DNA of 12,301 bases from Bacteroidaceae bacterium (GCA_016302435.1 JAEDNQ010000059.1:1-12301), one strand, 5' to 3'. Positions 1 through 8,438 are shown, numbered from the stretch's first letter. Made by a program: numbers and translations. The notes: generated from the letters alone by a model not told the origin.

Positions 1-570
1 GTGTACTGGTTAATCTGCCACTGAGCCTTGATGGTCACGTTCTCAGCTGGGATTGTTGCTGGAACTTCCTTGTCCCAACCCTTGAAGGTGTAACCTGTCT
101 TTGTTGGGTTGGCAGGAGCAGCAACGTCTGTAGCGTAGTTCTGAGTGATGGCTGCTACCTCTGAGCCACCGTCAGTGTCGAAGGTGATGGTGTACTGGTT
201 AATCTGCCACTGAGCCTTGATGGTCACGTTCTCAGCTGGGATTGTTGCTGGAACTTCCTTGTCCCAACCCTTGAAGGTGTAACCTGTCTTTGTTGGGTTG
301 GCTGGAGCGGTAACGTCAGATGCGTAGTCCTGAGTGATAGCTGCCACCTCCGAACCACCGTCTGTGTCGAACGTGATGGTGTACTGGTTGATCTGCCATG
401 TTGCCTTATACGTAATGCCGTTTACTGGAACAGTTGCACCCTCTACGAAAGCTGGTGACCAACCTGTGAAGGTATAACCAATCTTTGTTGGGTCGGCAGG
501 AGCGGTGATGGCAGAAGCGAAGTCGAGGCTATTGGTTGTTTCCTTGCCGTCAACATCGAAAGTGACATCA
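1..570 (-). repeat. 189-bp tandem repeats encoding InlB B-repeat units
   Basis: The DNA beginning gtgtactggtt recurs at 1, 190 and 379 on the plus strand, a 189-bp period equal to 63 codons. Copies at 1-189 and 190-378 are identical over their first 113 bases, then differ at many scattered positions over the last 76. The copy starting at 379 keeps only the first part of the motif and is strongly diverged. The array continues past the left edge, so the copy number is unknown. Confidence 0.93.
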
Positions 571-1292
571 TACTTGATAGGCTTGAAGTTGGCAGTGAGA
601 GCGAGGTCTTCTGCAGCAGTGAACTCATAAGTGCTTTCTGTTGACTTTACTTCCTCGCCTACAGTCCAGTTGACAAACTCATAACCTGCCACGGGAGTCG
701 CTATAGCTGTCACAGAAGTACCATTTTCTACTGCGCCTGATTGTGTGAGAGTAGCTGCACCCATAGTCTCATTGGATGATGCAGCAGAGAGAGTGTAGTT
801 CTTGTATATTTTCATAGGCACATAAACATCGTCCTGCTTAAGAGTCTTTCCAGAATCCTTATTATCGAAAACGATATTCGCAATCCTAATATTCTGAGTG
901 CCCAACTGAGCGTCTGCAGCTACAGCCAATGTGATATATAAGATATCGCCATCGTTGCCTTCAAAAGGGGTGTCGCCATCTTCTGCGCCCAAGTCAATCT
1001 GGGTTGCTCCTGTTTTTGTAGTCATTATGCCCATTGAATGATAATACGCACGTTCCTCATCGTAGCTGATGAGGTTTTTCTTACCATTTTTAGCTACAGT
1101 CACTCCTTCGGGTAAATACAGGTGCATCTGCAATCCGCGGATATTGCAATTGTTTCGCATCTTTACCGACAACAAAACATTCTCTCCTGGCTGTGCCTTA
1201 ATATCTCCTGTTACATAGTATTCAGCAATATATTGCGCAAAAGTAACAATAGAGACCATGCACATAATTAAAAGTAGTCCTAACTTTTTCAT
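1..1292 (-). CDS. Secreted protein with cohesin-like domain and InlB B-repeat array (C-terminus outside window)
   Basis: The frame is open from an ATG at 1292-1290 to the left window edge, giving 430 complete residues and no stop. Residues 1-19 look like a signal peptide (MKKLGLLLIM then a hydrophobic core ending TFA before Q20), which suggests export by the Sec route. Residues about 21-162 resemble a cohesin-type beta-sandwich: PGENVLLSVKMRN, then LYLPEGV, and later GDILYITLAVAADAQLG. Residues about 165-236 look like a divergent InlB-type repeat ending in NFKP. From about 241 there are InlB B-repeats (Listeria-Bacteroides repeat, Flg_new type) with a 63-residue period: a divergent one at 241-300, then near-identical ones at 304-363 and 367-426, each with GYTFxGW and a final ATWQ or AQWQ; a fourth begins at the edge. 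Such arrays usually form stalks on surface proteins. The start lies 18 nt after the stop of the dockerin gene, in an AT-rich gap without a Shine-Dalgarno sequence, so the two are probably co-transcribed. The cohesin assignment rests on pattern recognition and is less certain than the repeats. Confidence 0.88.
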   Translation of the reverse strand, partial: MKKLGLLLIMCMVSIVTFAQYIAEYYVTGDIKAQPGENVLLSVKMRNNCNIRGLQMHLYLPEGVTVAKNGKKNLISYDEERAYYHSMGIMTTKTGATQIDLGAEDGDTPFEGNDGDILYITLAVAADAQLGTQNIRIANIVFDNKDSGKTLKQDDVYVPMKIYKNYTLSAASSNETMGAATLTQSGAVENGTSVTAIATPVAGYEFVNWTVGEEVKSTESTYEFTAAEDLALTANFKPIKYDVTFDVDGKETTNSLDFASAITAPADPTKIGYTFTGWSPAFVEGATVPVNGITYKATWQINQYTITFDTDGGSEVAAITQDYASDVTAPANPTKTGYTFKGWDKEVPATIPAENVTIKAQWQINQYTITFDTDGGSEVAAITQNYATDVAAPANPTKTGYTFKGWDKEVPATIPAENVTIKAQWQINQY

Positions 1293-1310
1293 AATCTACA
1301 AATTATTTAT

Positions 1311-1907
1311 TTATTCCAATCCTGCCATAATTCTTCTGATAGCATTGATATCTGCTACATTTGACTCTCCATCTTGATTGACATCTGCAGCTTCTTCAAT
1401 AAGTTCGTCAGAAGCCAAATCAGCCATTATTCGTCTAACACCATTAATGTCTGCCACATTTATCTCCCCGTCATCATTCACATCTCCGAGCGTATATCTT
1501 TTCAACGTCAACGTTATTGGTGCGCTTGGCATACCTTCCTGGCCTGCGGAAGCGAAGCTAACACTTTCGATGGCATTGAAGGCTTTGCCTGCTTCGGCAT
1601 CAAAAATCTTGAAAGAGATGCTTTCGCCAGAAGCAACATTGCTGCGCACTCGGAGGTAGAGCCATGTGTAGCCATCCTGTGATTTCACCTCGGCTATGCC
1701 GCGGCATTCGTCACCGACAAAGGCTGCAATCTCGTAGTTTGCATAGTCTGTCACGATGCTTTCGTCTGCCGAAAGCTGCGCATAGATTGTCATGTCATAC
1801 TGGTAGTCGTGCGGATTCACCTCCCAACCACTACCCTGCGCATGCAGGATAGTGGAAGAGATGAATAGACCGACAAGGCAAATGAGTGCTTTGAACTTAC
1901 TTGTCAT
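1311..1907 (-). CDS. Small secreted dockerin-containing protein
   Basis: This is a complete 198-residue protein. Residues 1-23 form a signal peptide ending LHA before Q24. Residues about 28-135 are a beta-rich domain with the motif YEIAAFVGDECRG at 58-70. The same domain appears near the C-terminus of the 2152-residue protein encoded just upstream. Residues 141-196 are a type I dockerin with two calcium-binding F-hand repeats. In the first the ligand positions are D142, N144, D146 and D153; in the second they are D175, N177, D179 and D186. Both repeats have VA at positions 10-11 and RR at positions 17-18, the positions that set cohesin specificity in clostridial dockerins. The dockerin should bind a cohesin module, and a cohesin-like domain is encoded 18 nt downstream. 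The ATG overlaps the end of the upstream gene by 11 nt, which suggests translational coupling. No catalytic domain is visible, so it is more likely a binding or adaptor protein than an enzyme. The ligand of the GDECRG domain is unknown. Confidence 0.9.
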   Translation of the reverse strand: MTSKFKALICLVGLFISSTILHAQGSGWEVNPHDYQYDMTIYAQLSADESIVTDYANYEIAAFVGDECRGIAEVKSQDGYTWLYLRVRSNVASGESISFKIFDAEAGKAFNAIESVSFASAGQEGMPSAPITLTLKRYTLGDVNDDGEINVADINGVRRIMADLASDELIEEAADVNQDGESNVADINAIRRIMAGLE

Positions 1908-4900
1908 ATACGTTTATGTTTTTTTTGTTGATAAAAATCTTCTTGCCGTCTATTACATAGAAGCCCTGAGCGTTGATGCGGCGTAGCTGCTGTCCGAGGA
2001 TGTTGGTCACTCCATTAGCGTTATCCCCGTCGGTTGCTATCTGGTCAATGTCGGTTGCGCCGCCGAGATGGAAGGCAAACGGAGCTTTGACAGAACCGAG
2101 GACATCGGCATTGAAGTCGCATGTCTCCTTGATGGTGTAGACCTCACCTGTCTCGCTGTCAGCAGCCAAGAATGTGAGCGGCACATTCTTGTCACCATAG
2201 ACTGAGAGGAAGATGATGCCCTTGACATACTGACCTACACCGCGGCACTCGTCACCACTGAAAGCGGCAATGAAATACTTGTCGGTCTCAGCCTTGTTGT
2301 CACCCTCAAAGAGGTCGGCTGTGATGCACATCATGTTTGGATAAGCGTGGATGTTGACAGTCCATGGGTTCTCCACTGTCTGCAGGCGCTCTGCATAAAT
2401 CGCCTTGGCGTTAGAGACGAAGGTGTTGTTGTATGTGAAGTCCTTAGCGGACGCCGACTTATACATATAACCCTTGCCCGGAGCCATTGTTGTGAGATTA
2501 CCTGTCCACTCGCCATCGCTGTACTCAGCGAAAGCGCCGAGAGTAGAGATGCGGTCACCCTCTTCTGCGTCGAGGAGAGAGAGAGCCTCACCTACTGCCA
2601 TTGTCTGGTCGAGAGGATAACCTATCCAGTTCCATCCCTCAACAAGGTTGACGGCACGAGCGGTAGGATTGAACATCTCGCCTGAGAGAAGAACAGAAGT
2701 TTCAGCTGCAGCCTCAACCTTCACTGCCTCCTCAGCCTTGACAGAGGTGATGTCGCCAACATAGCCGAGCACTGGGTCTTTGACCATTTCTGCGTTGAAG
2801 CTTACGACACGGTTGATGGCTTCAGTCTGGAGCTGTGAAGCCTCCAGGTCACTGGCCTGGTTGTGTGATGTCCAGTTCCAACCCTCAGCAAGAGCAATGT
2901 TCATTGATGTTTGCTTGATGGTGTAGCTGAATTCCTTGACTTCACTCTTGCTGCCGTTGGCACCTACAGCCTGAACCTTGATGTCTATTGCATCGTAGAT
3001 GGCGATAGGACGACCATCGTACTTGATGCGCAGAGCTTCATCTGTTGGGTCTGAGCCGTCGAGAGTGTAGTAGAGCGATGCGCCCTCAGTCTCACAAGAG
3101 AGAGTGACAGTCTGTCCGCGGTATACAGTAGAACCGCTTACACGTGAGGCTACAGGTTCCTTTACCTGAGCGAGCTTGGCTGGATCCATGACGTTGACCA
3201 CGGTCTGCTTTGTCACATCGGCATCTGCCACGCTGAAGGTGAGAGCTGTAGTACCGAGAAGCTCACCGTTGACGTTGATGGTGGCCTGACCATTCTCATC
3301 GAGAGTGACGAGTGTCTGTCCTGCCTCGTTGGTTGTTGAACCATCAGCAGATACGGAAGCTATCATAGAAGAGACAGGCTTGATGACGAGAGTCTTGCCC
3401 TTTGACGCCTCTGCAGGGAGAGCACCGATGAGGACTGACTGAGACTGATCGTAACCTACGTTGATGTTGTCTGACACCTCGATAGAGCGAACTCTCTTCT
3501 CCACGTCGAGACGCTGAGCGAAGTCGCCAGCCATTGTGATGCCGGCATAGCTCTGTACGCGGCTGCTGACGATGAGGTATACTTCATTAGCAAGTCCAAG
3601 GTCAGCCGTTGTCTTAACAGACACCTTAGAGGCGTACTGTGTAGGATCATCTTCTGACACTGCTTCGAGGTCTGTCAGTTCGACAGTAAGGTCGCTGCAC
3701 AGAGTCTCTGTCTCGCCAGTCTTGAGCTTCAGAGAGATATTGTCGGCAGTGAGGAGTTCAGGCTTCATGTACTTGTCAAACTCGAAGGTCACTTCGTTGT
3801 CATAAGCCTTAGCAGCCTTCACTTCTGGCTGTGAGTTCTGAACCATGCCGATGTTGATGTCGAGCTGTGGTGGAGGAACAGGAAGCCACTCAGAGTAAGC
3901 AGTCTGATATCCTTCCAACTCAAGCTTAACCTGCCACAGACCATTTGGCACATCCCACTGGTACATACCGTTCTCGTCTGTGAAGAGAGGATTCTCCTGA
4001 GCATATTCTTCAGCATTCCAAAGAACGATGTTTTCCTGGAGGTCACCATATATGTCTTCCACATATTCTTTATAGTATACAGAAGCGGTGACACCCGGCA
4101 GGCGGTTGCTCTCTACAGCCTCGTACACATAACCAGATGGGTCGATGCTGTACTTTGAGTCGCCGTCGATAACGGGATCTGGGTCTGGGTCTGGAGAGCA
4201 GTCGAAGTACTCCTTGACATACGTGGTACCTGTCTTGACTTTCTCAAGTGTCAGGTGCTCGAAGTAGTAAGTTATAGTAGTTATGATCTGTTCAAAGTAT
4301 GAGTTCACCAACCTATTGTCGATAAGGTACTCATAGTACTTCTTAACTATGATTTCGGTGATGGCGAGGTAGGAGTAACGCTCTATGTTGTAGTAACCCT
4401 CATCATAGATGTGATAGATAGCATTCTCGTCACACTTGACGATGTCGTCCACCTTCTTTTTCCAAGAACCCGTGATGCGCTCAAAGATTTCCTGGATAAG
4501 AGAGTACTCATGAATCTCTGTCTTCAGTCGAACAGTGATAGTGCGGTAGCGTCGGTCATCAATTCTGATGATGATGACAACCTTATCCTTGTCCTTGTTA
4601 ATAGCGACTACGTCACTGTCTCTCTCGGCAGCAATCTCATCGCCATCAGCCTGGAGCTTGTCCTTAGCGTCGTCGAGCGTACCCTCTTCCTCTTTCTCCT
4701 CTATTTCGCAGACGAAATTGCCATCTTTGTCATAGATTTCATCGACATTTTCTTTGTCGGTTGGCACCACATCGATTTCGTCGAGCATATCTCCAATGAT
4801 GCTGAAGTAGCAGTCGGAGTCTGCAGGATCAAAGTCGTGGCTGTCAACAGTCACAGACACGTTGACAGGGAGACTTGATGAGTGGAAGTCAGCTGATGCC

Positions 4901-7900
4901 ACCCAACGGTTGAGTTTGCTGTCATACTTAGCAGGCAGACGTACGATAGTCTTGCTGCTTGTGTAGACATTGATGATGACGCGGTTGATGACTGACTTGT
5001 CAGACTCTATATCGGCAAGGAATGTGAAAGTAGGATAAGAAGGAACGAACGTATAGTACTTGTGAGTGTATGATGGTCTTTCGAAGTCAAACATCACAAC
5101 CTGCTCGTTGTAAGTCACATTGACCATCTTGACATTCTTGACGCGCACAGTATAAGGGTTGTAGACCATGCTCTTTGTCTCGGTGAGGAGTTCCACACCC
5201 TGTGGTGTGACAGCACGAGCATAGAGGTCGTACTTCTCAAAGCTCTTTGGTTCGAAGAGTTCGCACTCAGCGTTCCAGAGACCGTTGGCGAGAGCAGAAG
5301 TCTTGCCCACCATTATCTGGCCATTGAAGACCTCTATTTCAGACTTGGCAGGAGCAGCTCCGCTGACATAGAACTTGGCAGTGGATGAGGATGAGGGCAC
5401 CTCAAATGAGAGTGACTTAACCTCTACCGGAGCTGAGCCAATAGGCTGCACCTTGGTCTGACCGTTGATAGTGAACTGGACGAAGGCGGTCGGAGCGAAT
5501 GAGCCTCCTTCTGTTGGAACGACACAGAAACGTGTGCGCTTGAGGTCAGCAGCGTTGAGGTCTACACTGACACGTCCGTCAGTAACATCGTACACTGCTA
5601 TGTCATTGCCAACCATCATTGAACCATTGACAACAGACATGCTCTGAGGCAGGTCGACAAGGAGCTTCACGTTGCTGATGTTTGACGCATAGAGAGGCTT
5701 GAAGTCGATGTTGGCTGTAAGCGTGATATAGTTTCCTGCAACGACGACAGACTTGTTGGAGCTGAAGTTGGTGTTGTCGCCCGTATAGTAGAGCTTGCTC
5801 TCGTCGAAGAATGGCACGACGGCATGCTTCACCACGCTGACCAGTCCGTCCTTAACCTCCACGTTTGTCTTGACATAGTCAGTGCCTTCTGCGAGACCTG
5901 CCTCTGCAAAACCTGCAAGAGAGTTGATGTCGTTGAAGAAGTCACTCTTACCCATTGTCAGCACGATATAGCGTCCATACTTGAGATTGGTGAATGACAC
6001 TTCGCGGCTGTCGTAGACGTTCTTGGAGACGAGGTAACCTGTCTCATCGTAGAGCATAGTCACCACTCCACGGTTTTCCGTCATGGAGTAACCCACATTG
6101 ATGGCTCCGCGCTCAACGATATTTATTGCCACCGGAATCTCGTTGCGAGCATTCACCTTGCCTTCGCCTGTCACAGTCTCAAACATGTCCTTTTTGCTGG
6201 AAGCTGTCACGGAGATGACATCATCTTCATTGACTTCCTCGAGGAGGACTATGTTGGGGAACTGCACGCTGAAAAGGCTTATGGCACGCTGCTGAGTGAC
6301 GTTGTAGATGCTGTAAGCTATGTTGTTGTAGTCCTCATAAGTTGACTGCACCTCAGGTGTCTCACCCTTGACAGCACTCAGAGTATAGGAGATATCGAGC
6401 ATGACCTTCGCACCAGTGATAGGCTTGAGCATCATGTCCTCAAGAGCTACTTCAGCCTCAGCGAGGTCAGCTTCAGCCATACTGATGTTTTGGCTGACAT
6501 ACTCCGCTGAAGAGTAGGTGACAGATGTAGGCGCTGAGAATATCTCTGCTGTGTACTCGCCTCTTGCGTTAGTGCGAGCGAGAGTAGCCTTTGAGTAACG
6601 TCCATTGAGTGTCTGAGAGAAGGTGACGATGACACCAGGAATAGGCAGGTCTGTCGTCTTGTCTATCACCTTACCGCTGACCACTGTGCGTGGGATGGCA
6701 GCAAGGTTGACAACCACATTGTTGTCCTCTGCCACAACGGTGTAAGTAGTGTCAGAAGGCTGAACATACTGGAGAGCCATCGTCTGAGGAAGAGTGGCAG
6801 ATATGCCCACTACGCTTCCCTCCACCTGACCAGTAATCATATTGCCCATGGCCATGTGAGTGCCTGCTTCGTTTGTCCAGCGTATGTCCATGCTGCTTGT
6901 GCAGTCTGTGCCGTCAGGCTGAACGTACTGCACAGTGACATTATGTACAGACTTGATGTCGGCGAAAGCCACAGACACGTCGTCGTCCTGAATCTCCACA
7001 GAGTCAATCTGCGCGAGCACAGCACCTGAGAGGTTCTTCAGATAAGCATTGTAGGTAGTGTTCTTCAGAAGACCGCTGTAGATGTAGTTGAGACGGTCTG
7101 TGACAACATACTTATACTTCTGTCCGCTCTTGACATTGATGAGTTCGATGGACATGTTCTTGTAGCGACCGTCACGGCACTCATCAGGCAGTGTCACTTC
7201 GAGACTGTGGACGTTGCCCTTGTATGGGAGGATGATGAAGTCCTTCCATCCATTGGCTGCCTCATAGAGTTCGATGGATTTTTCTGGCACATAAACAGTG
7301 AGTCCCTCTGGTATGCCAGCAAAGACGTTCCTTCCTACCGTAGGCGGCATGACAGCGAGGCACACCAATGTGTTGAGCGCTGTGCAGTTGTTGAAGGCAT
7401 AGTTATTTATCGACTGCAAGGATGCAGGCAGATAGACCTGTGTGAGCTTGCTGTTGCCGCTGTAGCACCTGTAAGGCAAAGTAGTGATGCCTGAAGTGCG
7501 TGTAAGGTCAAGGCTGGCACAGTTGCTGAAGTTGTTGGCTATGCTGGCATCACTGTTGTTGGCTTTTCCTGCCATGACGATGCTGAGGACATCATCACTG
7601 TTCGCACCTTTCTTGTCCAACAGGTCATAAGCAGCACTGTAGGCATTACCTGATTGGAAGTCATCGATGATAAGTTCGCCTTCCTTAGCGTCCCAAGAGT
7701 TGCTTCCTGGGTTGCCTGGGTTAGATGGGCGATAGTCAAAGATGGCATAGTAGGTCACGTTCTTATCGCCCATGGTAGCTTCATACCAATAGTTGTCGCT
7801 GACCTTCTCTCCGTCCTCGTTCTCCCAGCGGAGGAAGACGAAATCAGGATTGGTATAGGCATAGACAGAATAGCTGTCACCTTCGTTGACAGTGACCGAA

Positions 7901-8355
7901 CCACCACTGACATTGAAATAGCCACCGGCTGCTGGCTTAGCCACAAGGTTGAGTTGGCGAGGAGGAGTCAGATGAGGCACCTCAGGGTTGCCAGGGCTCG
8001 CAGGATTGTACTCATACACAGCTTTGACAACAGCGTCTCGTGCTGGCATGGTGTAGTACAGATGATAGTTGGTGGAGAGCGTGTTGCCCTCTTCGTCTAT
8101 CCATCGCACGAATTTACAGTTGTCTTGACTATAAGCATAGAGATAGACGCTGGCACCCTCAGCATAGTTGCCGCCAAGCGTATTGAAGCTGCCGATGCCT
8201 TCGGGCACGCTCTTGACCGTCAAAGCATAGTACTTAGTAGTATCCTTTTCGGGCAGGCTCGGATTTGGCGGATTGGAAGGGTCGTAGCCGTCGGTCTGTC
8301 CGAAGACAGTCAGATGCGCCAACCACATTATTAATATATATAAAGCTTTTCTCAT
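1897..8355 (-). CDS. Giant multidomain surface adhesin (2152 aa)
   Basis: The signal peptide is residues 1-19 (MRKALYILIM, hydrophobic core, VFG before Q20). Modules in order: two InlB-like repeats at about 42-117 and 134-208, each followed by a Pro/Gly linker (PASPGNP, PSNPGNP); a BspA-type LRR_5 block at about 270-380, capped by LTVYVPEKS; a carboxypeptidase-regulatory-like domain at about 557-625; beta-rich domains at about 868-980 and 981-1065; a charged, tyrosine-rich segment at about 1185-1385; a DPDPDP linker; a domain starting DPSGYVYEAV at 1405-1505 that ends in WLPVPPPQLDINIGM; Ig-like domains at about 1510-1600 and 1622-1722; a chitobiase C-terminal-type domain at about 1733-1813 (LYYTLDGSDP); two GWNW motifs at 1825 and 1907; the GDECRG domain at about 1998-2098, shared with the next gene; and a short C-terminal motif at about 2115-2145 (NILGQQLRR, then GFYVIDGKKIFINKK), like Prevotella sorting tails. 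No enzyme active site is apparent. The likely role is adhesion or ligand binding at the cell surface. The start is set by the signal peptide and follows a 145-nt structured spacer. Confidence 0.92.
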   Translation of the reverse strand: MRKALYILIMWLAHLTVFGQTDGYDPSNPPNPSLPEKDTTKYYALTVKSVPEGIGSFNTLGGNYAEGASVYLYAYSQDNCKFVRWIDEEGNTLSTNYHLYYTMPARDAVVKAVYEYNPASPGNPEVPHLTPPRQLNLVAKPAAGGYFNVSGGSVTVNEGDSYSVYAYTNPDFVFLRWENEDGEKVSDNYWYEATMGDKNVTYYAIFDYRPSNPGNPGSNSWDAKEGELIIDDFQSGNAYSAAYDLLDKKGANSDDVLSIVMAGKANNSDASIANNFSNCASLDLTRTSGITTLPYRCYSGNSKLTQVYLPASLQSINNYAFNNCTALNTLVCLAVMPPTVGRNVFAGIPEGLTVYVPEKSIELYEAANGWKDFIILPYKGNVHSLEVTLPDECRDGRYKNMSIELINVKSGQKYKYVVTDRLNYIYSGLLKNTTYNAYLKNLSGAVLAQIDSVEIQDDDVSVAFADIKSVHNVTVQYVQPDGTDCTSSMDIRWTNEAGTHMAMGNMITGQVEGSVVGISATLPQTMALQYVQPSDTTYTVVAEDNNVVVNLAAIPRTVVSGKVIDKTTDLPIPGVIVTFSQTLNGRYSKATLARTNARGEYTAEIFSAPTSVTYSSAEYVSQNISMAEADLAEAEVALEDMMLKPITGAKVMLDISYTLSAVKGETPEVQSTYEDYNNIAYSIYNVTQQRAISLFSVQFPNIVLLEEVNEDDVISVTASSKKDMFETVTGEGKVNARNEIPVAINIVERGAINVGYSMTENRGVVTMLYDETGYLVSKNVYDSREVSFTNLKYGRYIVLTMGKSDFFNDINSLAGFAEAGLAEGTDYVKTNVEVKDGLVSVVKHAVVPFFDESKLYYTGDNTNFSSNKSVVVAGNYITLTANIDFKPLYASNISNVKLLVDLPQSMSVVNGSMMVGNDIAVYDVTDGRVSVDLNAADLKRTRFCVVPTEGGSFAPTAFVQFTINGQTKVQPIGSAPVEVKSLSFEVPSSSSTAKFYVSGAAPAKSEIEVFNGQIMVGKTSALANGLWNAECELFEPKSFEKYDLYARAVTPQGVELLTETKSMVYNPYTVRVKNVKMVNVTYNEQVVMFDFERPSYTHKYYTFVPSYPTFTFLADIESDKSVINRVIINVYTSSKTIVRLPAKYDSKLNRWVASADFHSSSLPVNVSVTVDSHDFDPADSDCYFSIIGDMLDEIDVVPTDKENVDEIYDKDGNFVCEIEEKEEEGTLDDAKDKLQADGDEIAAERDSDVVAINKDKDKVVIIIRIDDRRYRTITVRLKTEIHEYSLIQEIFERITGSWKKKVDDIVKCDENAIYHIYDEGYYNIERYSYLAITEIIVKKYYEYLIDNRLVNSYFEQIITTITYYFEHLTLEKVKTGTTYVKEYFDCSPDPDPDPVIDGDSKYSIDPSGYVYEAVESNRLPGVTASVYYKEYVEDIYGDLQENIVLWNAEEYAQENPLFTDENGMYQWDVPNGLWQVKLELEGYQTAYSEWLPVPPPQLDINIGMVQNSQPEVKAAKAYDNEVTFEFDKYMKPELLTADNISLKLKTGETETLCSDLTVELTDLEAVSEDDPTQYASKVSVKTTADLGLANEVYLIVSSRVQSYAGITMAGDFAQRLDVEKRVRSIEVSDNINVGYDQSQSVLIGALPAEASKGKTLVIKPVSSMIASVSADGSTTNEAGQTLVTLDENGQATINVNGELLGTTALTFSVADADVTKQTVVNVMDPAKLAQVKEPVASRVSGSTVYRGQTVTLSCETEGASLYYTLDGSDPTDEALRIKYDGRPIAIYDAIDIKVQAVGANGSKSEVKEFSYTIKQTSMNIALAEGWNWTSHNQASDLEASQLQTEAINRVVSFNAEMVKDPVLGYVGDITSVKAEEAVKVEAAAETSVLLSGEMFNPTARAVNLVEGWNWIGYPLDQTMAVGEALSLLDAEEGDRISTLGAFAEYSDGEWTGNLTTMAPGKGYMYKSASAKDFTYNNTFVSNAKAIYAERLQTVENPWTVNIHAYPNMMCITADLFEGDNKAETDKYFIAAFSGDECRGVGQYVKGIIFLSVYGDKNVPLTFLAADSETGEVYTIKETCDFNADVLGSVKAPFAFHLGGATDIDQIATDGDNANGVTNILGQQLRRINAQGFYVIDGKKIFINKKNINVYDK

Positions 8356-8372
8356 TGTGTCGATGTTTTAAG

Positions 8373-8438
8373 GTGGGGGCTGCGAGAAGCATCCATGGGC
8401 TATTCAAGAGTGAAGTCCCGGCCTTCACCAGCCCCCAC
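8373..8438 (-). promoter_or_regulatory. GC-rich stem with nested hairpin in the leader of the giant adhesin gene
   Basis: In the transcript, GTGGGGGCTG (8438-8429) and CAGCCCCCAC (8382-8373) form a perfect 10-bp stem around a 46-nt loop. Immediately inside the 5' arm, GTGAAG (8428-8423) and CTTCAC (8415-8410) form a 6-bp hairpin with the 7-nt loop GCCGGGA, so the two helices could stack. The outer stem ends 17 nt before the ATG at 8355, and those 17 nt (CTTAAAACATCGACACA) look unstructured. There is no U-tract after the stem, so it does not look like a standard intrinsic terminator. It could protect or process mRNA between the two large genes, or control translation of the second one. I do not recognise it as a named RNA family. 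Confidence 0.45.

Noticed and set aside
1293..1310. A possible Bacteroidetes promoter -7 box just before the cohesin-like gene.
   Set aside because: The sequence TAATTTG has one spacer base too few for TAnnTTTG, and a start site there would leave almost no leader. The 18-nt gap fits an operon better.
4411..4878. A 155-codon plus-strand open frame with a hydrophobic translation.
   Set aside because: It is the antisense of the charged segment of the giant adhesin. Lys/Asp/Glu-rich coding regions give Leu/Val/Ile-rich antisense frames, which explains its membrane-like look.
7654..8334. A 226-codon plus-strand open frame opposite the start of the giant adhesin gene.
   Set aside because: It lies wholly antisense to a well-supported coding region with a signal peptide and InlB repeats, and its translation shows no domain or credible signal peptide. 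It is a shadow frame.
8234..8428. A minus-strand 64-codon frame across the spacer and the start of the giant adhesin gene.
   Set aside because: It starts at a GTG inside the predicted hairpin and overlaps the signal-peptide coding region in another frame. Its translation has no recognisable feature.
8373..8438. The GC-rich stem as an intrinsic terminator of the LRR gene.
   Set aside because: The loop is 46 nt and no U-tract follows; the next bases are CTTAAAACATCG. It sits much nearer the next start codon than the upstream stop.
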